64,000 nt of DNA from Hoeflea ulvae (GCF_026619435.1 NZ_JAOVZQ010000001.1:3479501-3543500); one strand, 5' to 3'. Shown: positions 33,884 to 43,205, counted from the stretch's first letter. Program-made: numbers and translations. The notes: generated from the sequence alone by a model not told the origin.

Positions 33884-35101
33884 TCACCTCCCTGCCAAGA
33901 TCTTCGGCACCTTGTTGGGCCGCAGCCTATGTGCATCCGGCATGCCTGAACCCAGCAGCGGGCGCAGATACATGCGGAATGCGTCGGTCACGTCGTGGCC
34001 GCAGCCGGAGATGAAGTCGTCGGGCATGGTCCGGGTCTTTCCGGCGACCAGTTCGAGCGGCACCAGTTCATAGTCGACCGAGTAATGGCCGGTGCGCTTG
34101 ATCGCCACCGATCCGTCGCGGTCGCCGAACATGCCATATTGCACCGCCTTCTCGCCGACCTCGCGGGCTTCGTTCTGGTCGACATCGGACACGCAGCCGA
34201 CAAAACTGCGCTGGATGTAGCCGAGCGTATCGCCCCGCACCCGGGTGATCCCCAGCTTCTGCTTGACCTGCTGCGTCAACAGATCGGCCAGCGCACCGCT
34301 GCCGGACAATTGCACATTGCCATGCGCGTCGCGTTCGACCTCGTTGGCCAGTTTTGCGATGATCGGCTGGCCCGAGCCATCATGAATGCCTTCGCTGACG
34401 GCCACGACACAGCGCCCGAGCCGGTCATAGACCTGCTTGACGTCGCCCAGGAACCGGTCGATGTCGAAGGCTCGCTCGGGCATGTAGATCAAATGCGGCC
34501 CGTCATCGGAGAATTTCTTGCCCAGCGCCGAAGCCGCGGTGAGAAAGCCTGCATGGCGCCCCATGACCACGCCGATATAGACGCCGGGAAGCGCTGCATT
34601 GTCGAGATTGATGCCCATGAACGCCTGGGCCACATAGCGCGCAGCCGAGGGAAAGCCCGGCGTATGATCGTTCTCGACCAGATCATTGTCGATGGTCTTG
34701 GGAATGTGGATGCAGCGCAGATTGTAGTCCGCCTTGCGCGCCTCGTCATTGACGATGCGAACCGTGTCGGAGGAATCATTGCCGCCGGTGTAAAAGAAAT
34801 AGCCGATCTCGTGCGCCCTGAGCACCTTGAAGATTTCCTGGCAGTATTTCAGATCCGGCTTGTCACGCGTCGAGCCAAGCGCCGAGGACGGCGTGTTGGC
34901 GACCATTTCCAGATTGTGGGTGGTCTCCTGGGTCAGATCGTAAAAATCCTCGTCCAGGATGCCGCGCACGCCGTGGACCGCGCCATAGATCAGCTCGACC
35001 TCGCGGAATTTGCGCGATTCCAGCACCGCGCCCACCATTGACTGATTGATAACCGCCGTCGGTCCACCCCCCTGGGCGACCAGCACCTTGCCATGAAACA
35101 C
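33884..35101 (-). CDS. Pyrophosphate-type 6-phosphofructokinase
   Basis: 405-aa phosphofructokinase. The phosphoryl-donor motif is GGNDSSDT, and the catalytic motif is PKTIDNDL, with GRHAGFLTAASAL and the substrate motif YMPER. Asp at the GGND position and Lys before TIDND are features of PPi-dependent enzymes, which run the step reversibly. The start is a GTG at 35101 with an excellent AAAGGAGG site; the ATG at 35094 is out of frame. It would serve glycolysis or gluconeogenesis in a lineage that often lacks the ATP enzyme. Confidence 0.88.
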   Translation of the reverse strand: MFHGKVLVAQGGGPTAVINQSMVGAVLESRKFREVELIYGAVHGVRGILDEDFYDLTQETTHNLEMVANTPSSALGSTRDKPDLKYCQEIFKVLRAHEIGYFFYTGGNDSSDTVRIVNDEARKADYNLRCIHIPKTIDNDLVENDHTPGFPSAARYVAQAFMGINLDNAALPGVYIGVVMGRHAGFLTAASALGKKFSDDGPHLIYMPERAFDIDRFLGDVKQVYDRLGRCVVAVSEGIHDGSGQPIIAKLANEVERDAHGNVQLSGSGALADLLTQQVKQKLGITRVRGDTLGYIQRSFVGCVSDVDQNEAREVGEKAVQYGMFGDRDGSVAIKRTGHYSVDYELVPLELVAGKTRTMPDDFISGCGHDVTDAFRMYLRPLLGSGMPDAHRLRPNKVPKILAGR

Positions 35102-35323
35102 TGAGCTCTCCTCCTTTTCACCGGCCTACAATCAGCACGATTTGTCATCGGCAAACAAGTGCCGGCGCAAGATCCCTGTTGTCTTGGTCCGATCGTTCCG
35201 GCTGCTTTTGCGCCGCGCGCATGATTGGACGGATCTCGGCATGGCCCGCCATGTCGGAGGAAATGCCCCTTGGCGGCAGCGATGGCGGCGGCGGGGATGA
35301 TCAGGCTGCGCACATGCGCGCGG

Positions 35324-36850
35324 CTAGTCGATATCGATCTCGGTGGAAAAGGTCGTGCCGTCTTCAAATGTGTAGCTGTGGGTTCCGCCGAGCTGCATCA
35401 CCATGCCCTTGATGATCTTGGTGCCCATGCCGGTGCGGGCGCTGGCGACATCGAAGCCGGGTCCGTTGTCCCTGATGACAAGCCTGGCTCGTGTCTCCGT
35501 CATGCGCTTGAGGCTGATGGATATCTCGGCATCGGGCTTGTCGAGACCGGCATATTTCAGGGCATTGGTCACCACCTCATTGATCAGCAGCGCCAGCGGC
35601 GTCGCCCTTTCGTGACTGATCGTCAGCGGATCGATGTCGAGCGTCAGTCTGGCTGACGAGCCATAGGCCCGAAACAGCTTGTCCGTGACCGAGGAAATGA
35701 AGGTCGGCGCGTCAAGCGCGGCAAAGGCATCATGGTTGTACATGTGCTCGTGCACGGAAGCCATCGCCGCAAACCGCAACTGGATATCGGTCTTGATGGC
35801 TTCCGGCAGATCCTGCATCCTGACCAGCGACTGCATCGACTGCAGGTTGTTCTTCACCCGGTGATGGATCTCGCGAAACAGCATCGTGTTGGTCGCCAGC
35901 GCCATGCTGAGTTCCTCATGGCGACGCCCGTCGCGTTGAAGCAGCCGGATGATCCAGATCGCGCAGATCGCCAGGCCAAGAGTGGTCGGAATGACGATGG
36001 CCAGGAAAATCCGGACGCGATGCCAGAAGCGGCCCACCGTTTCGGCCGTGCCGACTGAAGCCAGGGCGATGAGCTCCGTGTCCGGCACGGTCTGGTAGCT
36101 CACCACCCGCTGCACACCATCGACGGGCGACGTGCTGGTATAGACCCCGAATTCCGATTGCGGCAGCAGCTCGGTGAACAGGATGTGCTGGCTCAGGTCC
36201 AGCGGGGCTTCCGTCTGGGGATAGCGCGCAACCAGCATTCCGTCCGACCGCAGGATGCTGATGGTCGAATCGGTTCCGATATCCAGCGAATCGAGCAGGT
36301 CTTCCAGCAGCGCGGCATCGAATGAAATGATCGCCACGCCGATGAACACGCCCCCGCGCTCGAGCCGCCGGCTGAAGGCAAAGATCTGGCTGCCGTCAAG
36401 TCGGCTGATCAGCAGCGACGACGTGAAGAAGGGCTTGCCCTTCGCCGGTGCGGAAAAATACTCCCGGTCCCGGATGTCGAGATTCACGAAATTGGGATCG
36501 GTGGTGTAGAGCGTCTGGCCATCGGCCGCGACAATATAGGCCTTGGCGCTCGCGGGCAGGCCCTCAAGCGCGTCGCGGACGCTGATCAGGGTCGAGGTGT
36601 CGTTGGGCTGGGCCTCCAGGCCAAGCGCGGCGTCCATGCGCCGCAAGGCCTGGGCCGCGACCTCGACGATCCAACCGGTGTTGATCTTCACCGCCTTGGC
36701 GGCTGCGGTCGCCGACGCCTCGGCCCGCTCCTCGGCGTCATTAACCCCCTGATAGACAAGCGATCCGATGATAAGTGAGTAGATGAGCAACGTTGCGACA
36801 ATGAATGTTATCGCCGCACGCGCTGAACCAGCAATCGCCCTGGTGACCAC
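35324..36850 (-). CDS. Membrane sensor histidine kinase (HisKA_2)
   Basis: 508-aa orphan sensor kinase. I prefer the GTG at 36850, which has GGAGAGGA 8 nt upstream; an ATG at 36895 has no ribosome site. A first helix (about 14-36), a periplasmic PDC/dCache-like sensor (about 40-285, including DREYFSAPAKGKPFF) and a second helix precede the kinase. The phosphoacceptor is FREIHHRVKNNLQSMQSL, followed by an ATPase domain with NEVVTNALKYA and DNGPGFD. No response regulator is adjacent. Such kinases often feed the alphaproteobacterial general stress response or phosphorelays. Confidence 0.85.
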   Translation of the reverse strand: MVTRAIAGSARAAITFIVATLLIYSLIIGSLVYQGVNDAEERAEASATAAAKAVKINTGWIVEVAAQALRRMDAALGLEAQPNDTSTLISVRDALEGLPASAKAYIVAADGQTLYTTDPNFVNLDIRDREYFSAPAKGKPFFTSSLLISRLDGSQIFAFSRRLERGGVFIGVAIISFDAALLEDLLDSLDIGTDSTISILRSDGMLVARYPQTEAPLDLSQHILFTELLPQSEFGVYTSTSPVDGVQRVVSYQTVPDTELIALASVGTAETVGRFWHRVRIFLAIVIPTTLGLAICAIWIIRLLQRDGRRHEELSMALATNTMLFREIHHRVKNNLQSMQSLVRMQDLPEAIKTDIQLRFAAMASVHEHMYNHDAFAALDAPTFISSVTDKLFRAYGSSARLTLDIDPLTISHERATPLALLINEVVTNALKYAGLDKPDAEISISLKRMTETRARLVIRDNGPGFDVASARTGMGTKIIKGMVMQLGGTHSYTFEDGTTFSTEIDID

Positions 36851-37128
36851 TGAGCATCCTCTCCAAAATCGCCTCGCAGCAATGCTTATCGGCAATGCAA
36901 ATTCTTGGCTATAGCGCTTTTGTTCGAGCTCGATTTAAAAGATCAGAAGCAGGGTCGCGAGAAGGCCGGAAGCCCCGGCACCAGCGCCGCATATCCGGCA
37001 CAAAATGCTCCAAACAAGCTGGGAAACGGACTGCCGGCTGCTCGTCGCCCACGCAGTGGGGCTATTGAACGCGGCATCTGTCCGGTGTCCGGGACAGGAC
37101 GTTTTGCCGCGGGCAGCCGCACCCTGCC

Positions 37129-38535
37129 CTATCCCGGCAGTCCCAGCGGACGCTGCCGCCGCCAGTGATAAAACACCTTGGCCAATGCCGCCGAAACGAT
37201 GCGGGCGTCGACGGTGTCGGACCGGCTGGTCAGCATGATGGGCACCCGGGCCCCGAGCGCAATTCCCGCCGACGACGCGCCGGCCAGATGGATCAACTGC
37301 TTGGCGATCATGTTGCCGCTTTCAAGATCGGGCGTCACCAGGATGTCGGCACGGCCCGCCACATCCGAAACGATCCCCTTGGCGGCCACGGCGGCCGGCG
37401 AGATGGCGTTGTCAAAGCCCAGCGGACCGTCGACCTTGCCACCGACAATCTGGCCCCGGTCATGCATCTTGCAGATCGCCGCGGCAAGCAGCGTCGAGGG
37501 CAGCTTGCCGGTCACGGTCTCGACCGCCGACAGCAGCGCCACCAGCGGCGTCTCCACCCCCAGCGCGATCGCCAGGTCGATGGCGTTCTGGACGATGTCG
37601 CTGAGCGCCTCGAGATCGGGCGAGATGTTGATGGCCGCGTCGGTGACAAACAACGTCCGGTTCTGCCCCGGCATGTCGAGCGCGAAGACATGGCTCAATC
37701 GCCGCTCGGTGCGCAAGCCATGGCTGCGGTCAAGCACGGCCAGCAGCAATTCGTCGGTGTGCAGCTTGCCCTTCATCAGGGCTCCCACCCGCCCCTCATG
37801 CACCAGTGCCACCGCTTGTTCCGCCGCGGCATGGCTGTGCGGCGCATCGACGATCTCCACGCCCTGCAGATCGAGCCCTGCAGCCTCGGCTGCGGCCCTT
37901 ATCTTGGCCTGCGGGCCGACCAGCACCGGCACGATCATGCCCTCGTCGCGCGCCGCAATCGCCCCGCCCAGGCTCAGATCGTCGCAAGGGTGCACGATCG
38001 CCGTGACCAGCGGATCAAGCGATCTGGCCCGCTCCACCAGCGCGCCGAAGCGGACACCGTGGGCGTGGCGGACGGCGGTGGGCATGCGGGCGACCGGCCG
38101 CTTGATCTTTTCACGCGGCGCGCGCACTTTCGCGGTGCCGGATACCACCGTCACCCCCTCGGCATTGACGCAGGTGCAATCGAGCGTGACATGTCCGGTA
38201 TCCCTGTTCACACCGGTGACTTCCACCCGCACCGTCACCCTGTCGCCGATGCCGACCGGTTGGTGAAAGCACAGCGTCTGTCCCAGATGCACCGTTCCCG
38301 GTCCCGGCAACCGCGTTGTCAGAACCGCGGAAATCAGCGCGCCGGCCCACATGCCGTGCGCAATGCCCTGTTGCAGGCCCGCGGCTTCCTCGTCCTCGGC
38401 GTCGATATCAGCGGCATTGACATCGGCCGAGGCAGTGGCAAACAGCGCGATGTCCTGACGGGTCAGCACCCGGTCCAGGTCCGCCGTCTCGCCAATGCCG
38501 ATTTCATTGATGGTGCGGTTTTCAATCAGGTTCAT
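37129..38535 (-). CDS. Bifunctional MaoC-like hydratase / phosphate acyltransferase
   Basis: 468-aa fusion. Residues about 10-140 are a MaoC hot-dog domain (DVNAADIDAE ... GIAHGMWAGALIS), and about 160-468 are a phosphate acetyl/butyryltransferase (TAIVHPCDD ... ALMKGKLHTDELL ... VTPDLESGNMIAKQL). It would hydrate enoyl-CoA and convert acyl-CoA to acyl-phosphate. In other genomes an acetate kinase and FabI often follow, but none is found here on either side. The start at 38535 is the first ATG of the domain. Confidence 0.9.
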   Translation of the reverse strand: MNLIENRTINEIGIGETADLDRVLTRQDIALFATASADVNAADIDAEDEEAAGLQQGIAHGMWAGALISAVLTTRLPGPGTVHLGQTLCFHQPVGIGDRVTVRVEVTGVNRDTGHVTLDCTCVNAEGVTVVSGTAKVRAPREKIKRPVARMPTAVRHAHGVRFGALVERARSLDPLVTAIVHPCDDLSLGGAIAARDEGMIVPVLVGPQAKIRAAAEAAGLDLQGVEIVDAPHSHAAAEQAVALVHEGRVGALMKGKLHTDELLLAVLDRSHGLRTERRLSHVFALDMPGQNRTLFVTDAAINISPDLEALSDIVQNAIDLAIALGVETPLVALLSAVETVTGKLPSTLLAAAICKMHDRGQIVGGKVDGPLGFDNAISPAAVAAKGIVSDVAGRADILVTPDLESGNMIAKQLIHLAGASSAGIALGARVPIMLTSRSDTVDARIVSAALAKVFYHWRRQRPLGLPG

Positions 38536-38837
38536 GGGGGGCTCCGGGCACGGTCGGTTCGGGGACGGCAGGTGTCCGGAGCCAGGCTTGCCAGGAGGCC
38601 CGGACGCTGCCGACCTTGCCCCACGACCTCTTGAGATACAAGACAGACAAAATGACCCGCCAGGGCGAACCCGCCCCGGCAGGCCTGTCAGACATCTGTT
38701 TGCAAATTATTGGGCGGTGCTGCGATGTGTCCGTCCGCGCAAGCGGATGATCGTGGACGGAAGGCCGAGCCTCCGCACCATGCTGCGAGGCAGCGGCTCG
38801 CTAGAGCGTACCCGGCGGCGGTTCCGAGCCTTAAAAT
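38536..38837. other. Intergenic region with several hairpins
   Basis: 302 bp between the MaoC-acyltransferase gene and the second protease. It contains dyads such as TCCGTCC/GGACGGA near 38730-38762 and a GCCTCCGCA/TGCGAGGC-like hairpin. I recognise no known RNA family and no coding frame. Confidence 0.4.
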
Positions 38838-39434
38838 CTAGCCGGTGGCGGATTTGGGCGCAGCAGACGTCTTTCCGGTCACCTTGAGCCAGTTGCCGCC
38901 ATGATCGGGCGACTGGACCTTGATGAAGGCGAGCTTGCTCTTGGACACCGGCAGCACCGCCTCGGTCAGATTGTCGAGCACGAAATCGCCCAGGCGCGTG
39001 CGCACCACCAGCACGGTGTGATATTCGCTGCCGGTATGGGTCATGGCCAGCAGCAGGTCTTCCGCATGGAAGCCCTTGCGCATCAGACGGGCGCGTTTTT
39101 CAAGCGCGTAATCTTCGCAATCACCGGCACTGACATTGAGTTTCCACACCTCGAAGCGGCCATATTGATCCTCGTCGGTCACCGGCGTGATGGCGCGGTT
39201 GACGGCGCTGTTGATCTGTTCGAGCACGGCCAGCCGGGCCGGCGGCAGGGCCGCCCGCGTCATCCGCGCGCCGCAATCGGACACATGCCGGGAGCAATAG
39301 TCGACATGGCCATAGGGCCGGCTGGTGAAGGTTCCAAGGCGCAGCCAGCTCGCGGCCGAGGCCGGAATGGCCGAGGTCGACAGCATCAGCGTTGCCAGTG
39401 CGGCAGGCAGAAAGGTTGATCTGGTTTTGGTCAT
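38838..39434 (-). CDS. Second periplasmic transglutaminase-like cysteine protease (BTLCP)
   Basis: 198-aa paralogue of the protein at 24231-24800. Signal peptide ends IPASA-ASWLRLG. The triad is Cys in SAGDCEDYALEKR, His in SEYHTVLVVRT and Asp in DFVLDNL. The shared tail SPDHGGNWLKVTGKT is nearly identical in both copies. The start at 39434 follows AAAGGAC. Substrate unknown. It lies beside the tandem small secreted proteins, on the same strand. Confidence 0.85.
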   Translation of the reverse strand: MTKTRSTFLPAALATLMLSTSAIPASAASWLRLGTFTSRPYGHVDYCSRHVSDCGARMTRAALPPARLAVLEQINSAVNRAITPVTDEDQYGRFEVWKLNVSAGDCEDYALEKRARLMRKGFHAEDLLLAMTHTGSEYHTVLVVRTRLGDFVLDNLTEAVLPVSKSKLAFIKVQSPDHGGNWLKVTGKTSAAPKSATG

Positions 39435-39526
39435 GACAGTCCTTTCATCCCCCGATTTAGATATATTGGTCGCGATGAGGACCTCGTACGGCGCCTTTGA
39501 GCACAGACCGGCCTTCAAACGCATAC

Positions 39527-39556
39527 GGGGCGCCCAGGTCAGACCTGGCGCGCCCC
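39527..39556 (-). terminator. Hairpin after the tandem small-protein array
   Basis: GGGGCGCCCAGGT and ACCTGGCGCGCCCC form a 13-bp stem with one bulge and a 3-nt loop, 26 nt after the stop of the last array gene. It probably ends the array transcript; the following T-tract is weak. Confidence 0.55.
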
Positions 39557-39582
39557 GCGATTGTCCTGCGGTGAAGCCGGGC

Positions 39583-39879
39583 TTACTGGAAGCGCGGCGA
39601 ACCGTCATTGTTGGCGCGGTCGTAGACGACCTTGTCATTGACCACATCGCCGACCGAAGCGGTCGCAGTGTAGTCGACACCACCCTGCGGGGCCTGGAAG
39701 GACGGCGAACCGTCATTGCCGGCGCGGTCATAGGTGACCAGGTCATTGCTGGTGCCGACGGCATAATTGGCCGAACCCTGTGCAGCAGGCACATTGTAGG
39801 CATCAAGTGCGGTGGAATCGGCAAATGCGCCGGTGGAAGCTGCGAGTGTCAGGCCGAGAGCGATAATGAGCTTGTTCAT
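39583..39879 (-). CDS. Small secreted repeat protein, array copy 3 (last transcribed)
   Basis: 98-aa protein with a signal peptide (MNKLIIALGLTLAASTGAFA) and a mature part containing the motif YDRAxNDGSPxFQ twice. The first copy is YDRAGNDGSPSFQ and the second, YDRANNDGSPRFQ, forms the C-terminus. It has no cysteine. It is almost identical to the genes at 39986 and 40394; differences include VVNDKVVYD against VANDKVVYD. Family and function not recognised; the doubled acidic Asn-Asp-Gly motif suggests ion or surface binding. Confidence 0.82.
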   Translation of the reverse strand: MNKLIIALGLTLAASTGAFADSTALDAYNVPAAQGSANYAVGTSNDLVTYDRAGNDGSPSFQAPQGGVDYTATASVGDVVNDKVVYDRANNDGSPRFQ

Positions 39880-39951
39880 GATGAAATTCCTTTGAATGGG
39901 GGTCTTGTCTTGGGAGGACAAATAGATGTTTCGATTTCCGTCTCAGCGGCA

Positions 39952-39969
39952 GCGGAGCATCGGCTCCGC
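39952..39969 (-). terminator. Hairpin between array copies
   Basis: Perfect GCGGAGC-N4-GCTCCGC stem 17 nt after the stop of the middle array gene. It may punctuate the transcripts; there is no T-tract. Confidence 0.45.
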
Positions 39970-39985
39970 CGCCGGCAGAAGCGGC

Positions 39986-40282
39986 TTACTGGAAGCGCGG
40001 CGAACCGTCATTGTTGGCGCGGTCATAGACGACTTTGTCATTGGCCACATCGCCGACCGAAGCGGTCGCGGTGTAGTCGACGCCACCCTGCGGAGCCTGG
40101 AAGGACGGCGAACCGTCATTGCCGGCGCGGTCATAGGTGACCAGATCATTGCTGGTGCCGACGGCATAATTGGCCGAACCCTGTCCAGCAGGCACGTTGT
40201 AGGCATCAAGTGCGGTGGAGTCGGCAAATGCGCCGGTGGAAGCTGCGAGTGTCAGGCCGAGAGCGATAATGAGCTTGTTCAT
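39986..40282 (-). CDS. Small secreted repeat protein, array copy 2
   Basis: Middle copy of the three-gene array, 98 aa, same signal peptide and two YDRAxNDGSPxFQ motifs, ending in FQ. It differs from the third by PAGQGSANY against PAAQGSANY and by one Val/Ala change. Its leader (TTGTCCTCCCAAGACA ... CAAAGGAATATCATC) closely matches that of the downstream copy, so duplication included the 5' region. Function unknown. Confidence 0.82.
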   Translation of the reverse strand: MNKLIIALGLTLAASTGAFADSTALDAYNVPAGQGSANYAVGTSNDLVTYDRAGNDGSPSFQAPQGGVDYTATASVGDVANDKVVYDRANNDGSPRFQ

Positions 40283-40393
40283 GATGATATTCCTTTGAAT
40301 TTCGTGTCGTGTCTTGGGAGGACAACGCTTTGATTTGATTTAGGTTCCGGACCGGGGTGGCGAAGTTTCTGCCTCACCACCCGCACAGGCCGA

Positions 40394-40690
40394 TTACTGG
40401 AAGCGCGGCGAACCGTCATTGTTGGCGCGGTCATAGATGACCTTGTCATTGGCCACATCGCCGACCGAAGCGGTCGCGGTGAAGTCGACGCCACCCTGCG
40501 GGGCCTGGAAGGACGGCGAGCCGTCATTGCCGGCGCGGTCATAGGTAACCAGGTCGTTGCTGCTGCCGACTGCGTAGTTGGCCGAGCCCTGTGCGGCAGG
40601 CACGTTGTAGGCATCAAGTGCGGTGGAATCGGCGAATGCACCGGTGGATGCTGCGAGTGTCAGGCCGAGGGCGATAAGGATCTTGTTCAT
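40394..40690 (-). CDS. Small secreted repeat protein, array copy 1 (first transcribed)
   Basis: First gene of the array, 98 aa, with MNKILIALGL instead of MNKLIIALGL, GSSNDL instead of GTSNDL and GVDFTA instead of GVDYTA. Otherwise it matches the other two. Its leader (ACGGAGTATACACA before the ATG) differs from the leaders of copies 2 and 3, which suggests it carries the original promoter. Function unknown. Confidence 0.82.
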   Translation of the reverse strand: MNKILIALGLTLAASTGAFADSTALDAYNVPAAQGSANYAVGSSNDLVTYDRAGNDGSPSFQAPQGGVDFTATASVGDVANDKVIYDRANNDGSPRFQ

Positions 40691-41154
40691 TGTGTATACT
40701 CCGTCGTCATTGTGTTCTTGTTGTCATTTCGAGCGGAACGGCGAAGGCGTTGGGAGGCGCTTGGTCGCTGCGTTCCGATGACCCTGAGATGGGCCTGCCC
40801 GATCGGAATTGCCAACCACACTTTTGTGAGAACCTGTGCTGAAACTAAATCTTGAAAGTCACGTAGCGGATTCATAGCGCGACGATAAATCATTGATTAT
40901 CAACAGCTTAGCCGTTCCATATGCGTCATCCGGCCGATAACGCAAAACGTGACTGTGCACCCCATGGTGCCCACAGCGTTCACAAAACGATGATCAAAGA
41001 GGCAAAATAATTGGCCGGATCCTGCCGCTTGCAGTTTTTGGTGTTGGACGGAGACCCAAATCAGCAAGGTTCCGGTCGATTTCTGCTGCCGGTGCGACAG
41101 GTCCGGACTTCGACTCGGGCGACAGGCGTCACCGCCGGCAGCCCGAACCTTTGG
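40691..41154. other. 464-bp intergenic region
   Basis: Between the ABC permease stop and the small-protein array. I see no supported coding frame. It is AT-richer around 40850-40990 and must hold the array promoter. No clear RNA structure noticed. Confidence 0.5.
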
Positions 41155-42291
41155 TCAGTCCAGTGTCCGGCGGAATCGGGCCAGCGCCAGCGCCATGAAC
41201 ACCACCACGAAGATCAGCAGTGCCGCCAGCGGCGTGGCCACCCCCTGCAGGTCGGCGCCCTTGAGCATGACGGCGCGGATGATTCTGAGAAAATGCGTCA
41301 GCGGAAAGATTTCCCCCAGCGTCTGCGCCCAGGGCGGCATGCCGCGAAAGGGAAACATGAAACCTGACAACAGCAGTGACGGCAGGAAAAAGAAGAAGGT
41401 GAGCTGCATTGCCTGCATCTGGGTCCGCGCCAGGGTCGAGAAGGCATAGCCCAGCAACACCAGCGCCAGAACGAATATAAGGATGGAGACCAGAAGCAGC
41501 GTCAGCGAGCCGACAAACGGCACATCGAACAGGAATTTCGCCGCCGTCAGCACCACCACCACCTGAACCCCGCCCACCGCCAGATAGGGCAGCACCTTGC
41601 CAAGCATGATTTCGAGCGAGCTCGCCGGCATCGCCAGCAGGTTTTCCATGGTGCCGCGCTCGACCTCGCGGGTCAGCGCCATCGAGGTCATCATCACCAT
41701 GGTCAGTTGCAGGATCACCCCGAGCAGGCCCGGCACGATATTGTACTGGGTGATGCCTTCGGGATTGTAGAGCCGGTGCACCACCACCTCGAGCGCCGCG
41801 GTCGATTGCTGCGCGGCCAGCGCTTCGGCCGATTGCTCGCGCAGCAGCGCCTGTGCCGCCACCGTGCCAAGCGTCGAGATTGCGCCCGAGGCCACCGAGG
41901 GGTCGGTGGCATCTGCCTCGATCAGGATTTGCGGATGGTCGCCGCGCTGTACCCGGCGGGCAAAGTCCGATGGCACCGTGACCACGAAGGACACCGCACC
42001 CGACTGGATCAGCCGCTCGGCCTCGGCCGCACTCGCCACCACATGGTTGAATCGGTAATAACCGGTGTTCTCCATCGCCGAGACCATGGCGCGGGTGTAG
42101 TGGTCCTGGCTGGTGGTCACCAGCGCTGCCGGCAGCCCCTTGGGATCATTGTTGATGGCAAAGCCGAACAGCACCAGCTGCATCAGCGGCACGCCCAGCA
42201 TCATCGCGAAAGTGATGCGATCGCGCCGCATCTGGATGCTTTCCTTGGTGATGATCGCCATCAGCCGGCGGAAGGAAAACAGCGCGCTCAT
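41155..42291 (-). CDS. ABC-2 type exporter permease (YbhS/YbhR-like)
   Basis: 378-aa membrane subunit. An N-terminal helix is followed by a large periplasmic domain (about 45-170) and five helices, with the ABC-2 motif TREVERGTMENLLAMP. Its start overlaps the ATPase stop by 4 bp. E. coli YbhFSR uses two permeases; only one is present here, so it probably works as a homodimer. Drug or lipid-like substrate export is inferred. Confidence 0.88.
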   Translation of the reverse strand: MSALFSFRRLMAIITKESIQMRRDRITFAMMLGVPLMQLVLFGFAINNDPKGLPAALVTTSQDHYTRAMVSAMENTGYYRFNHVVASAAEAERLIQSGAVSFVVTVPSDFARRVQRGDHPQILIEADATDPSVASGAISTLGTVAAQALLREQSAEALAAQQSTAALEVVVHRLYNPEGITQYNIVPGLLGVILQLTMVMMTSMALTREVERGTMENLLAMPASSLEIMLGKVLPYLAVGGVQVVVVLTAAKFLFDVPFVGSLTLLLVSILIFVLALVLLGYAFSTLARTQMQAMQLTFFFFLPSLLLSGFMFPFRGMPPWAQTLGEIFPLTHFLRIIRAVMLKGADLQGVATPLAALLIFVVVFMALALARFRRTLD

Positions 42292-43205
42292 GCCATGTTG
42301 TCCGTCGATTGGCCCATGAACTGGATGAAGACATCCTCGAGGCTGGTGGTTCCCCGGCGAAATGTAGCCCCGGTCTGCTCTGCCACCCGCGCGACCGCCG
42401 GCTCCAGCAGCCCCGCATTCTGACCGACGACATGCAGGGTCAGGCCGAAGGGTGCGACCTGGTCGACACCCTCCACCCCCTGCAGCAGCCGCGCCGCTTC
42501 GGTGATCTGGCCGCCTTCGAGGATGAAGGTGGTCAGCGCCGCATCGCGGATCACCTCCGGCACCGTGCCGCTGGCCAGAAGCTTGCCATAGGAGATGTAG
42601 TGGATCCGGTGGCAGCGTTCCGCCTCGTCCATGTAATGGGTCGAGACCAGCACCGTCAGTCCGTGGCTGGCGCGCATGTGGATTTCGTCCCAGAACTCCC
42701 GCCGCGCCTTCGGATCAACCCCGGCAGTCGGTTCATCGAGCAGCAGCAGTTTCGGCTTGTGCATGATGCAGGCGGCCAGCGCGAGCCGCTGTTTCCAGCC
42801 GCCCGACAAGGTGCCCGCCAGTTGCTTTCGCCGCGACGACAGGCCGAGGTCTTCCAGCGTGTCGCGCACCACAGTTGACACCGGGTCGAGATCATAAAGC
42901 CGGGCGACGAAGGTCAGGTTCTCCTCGATCGACAGATCCTCGTAGAACGAGAATTTTTGCGTCATGTAGCCGACATTGAGCTTGATCAGCCGGCCCTCGG
43001 TGCGGATGTCATGTCCAAGCACCCGCCCCTCGCCCTCATCCGGCGTCAGCAAGCCGCACATCACCCGGATGGTGGTGGTCTTGCCCGATCCGTTGGGACC
43101 GAGAAATCCGGAAATCTCGCCCTCGGCCACCTGCATCGACACATGATCGACCACGGTCTTGTCGCCAAACCGCTTGACCAGCCCGGAAACCTCGATGGCG
43201 TTCAT
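42288..43205 (-). CDS. ABC exporter ATP-binding protein (YbhF-like half)
   Basis: 305-aa ATPase with Walker A GPNGSGKTT, signature LSGGWKQRLALAACI and Walker B LLLLDEPTAGVDPKARRE, then about 90 residues of a C-terminal dimerisation region. It has a single nucleotide-binding domain, unlike the double-domain YbhF. Overlapping ATGA junctions with the HlyD gene and the permease show tight coupling. Confidence 0.9.
   Translation of the reverse strand: MNAIEVSGLVKRFGDKTVVDHVSMQVAEGEISGFLGPNGSGKTTTIRVMCGLLTPDEGEGRVLGHDIRTEGRLIKLNVGYMTQKFSFYEDLSIEENLTFVARLYDLDPVSTVVRDTLEDLGLSSRRKQLAGTLSGGWKQRLALAACIMHKPKLLLLDEPTAGVDPKARREFWDEIHMRASHGLTVLVSTHYMDEAERCHRIHYISYGKLLASGTVPEVIRDAALTTFILEGGQITEAARLLQGVEGVDQVAPFGLTLHVVGQNAGLLEPAVARVAEQTGATFRRGTTSLEDVFIQFMGQSTDNMA

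Noticed and set aside
35092..35094. ATG near the phosphofructokinase start
   Set aside because: Out of frame with the enzyme; the in-frame GTG at 35101 has the AAAGGAGG ribosome site.
38536..38837. Possible riboswitch in the hairpin-rich gap
   Set aside because: No known aptamer core recognised, and the flanking genes do not suggest a metabolite-sensing leader.
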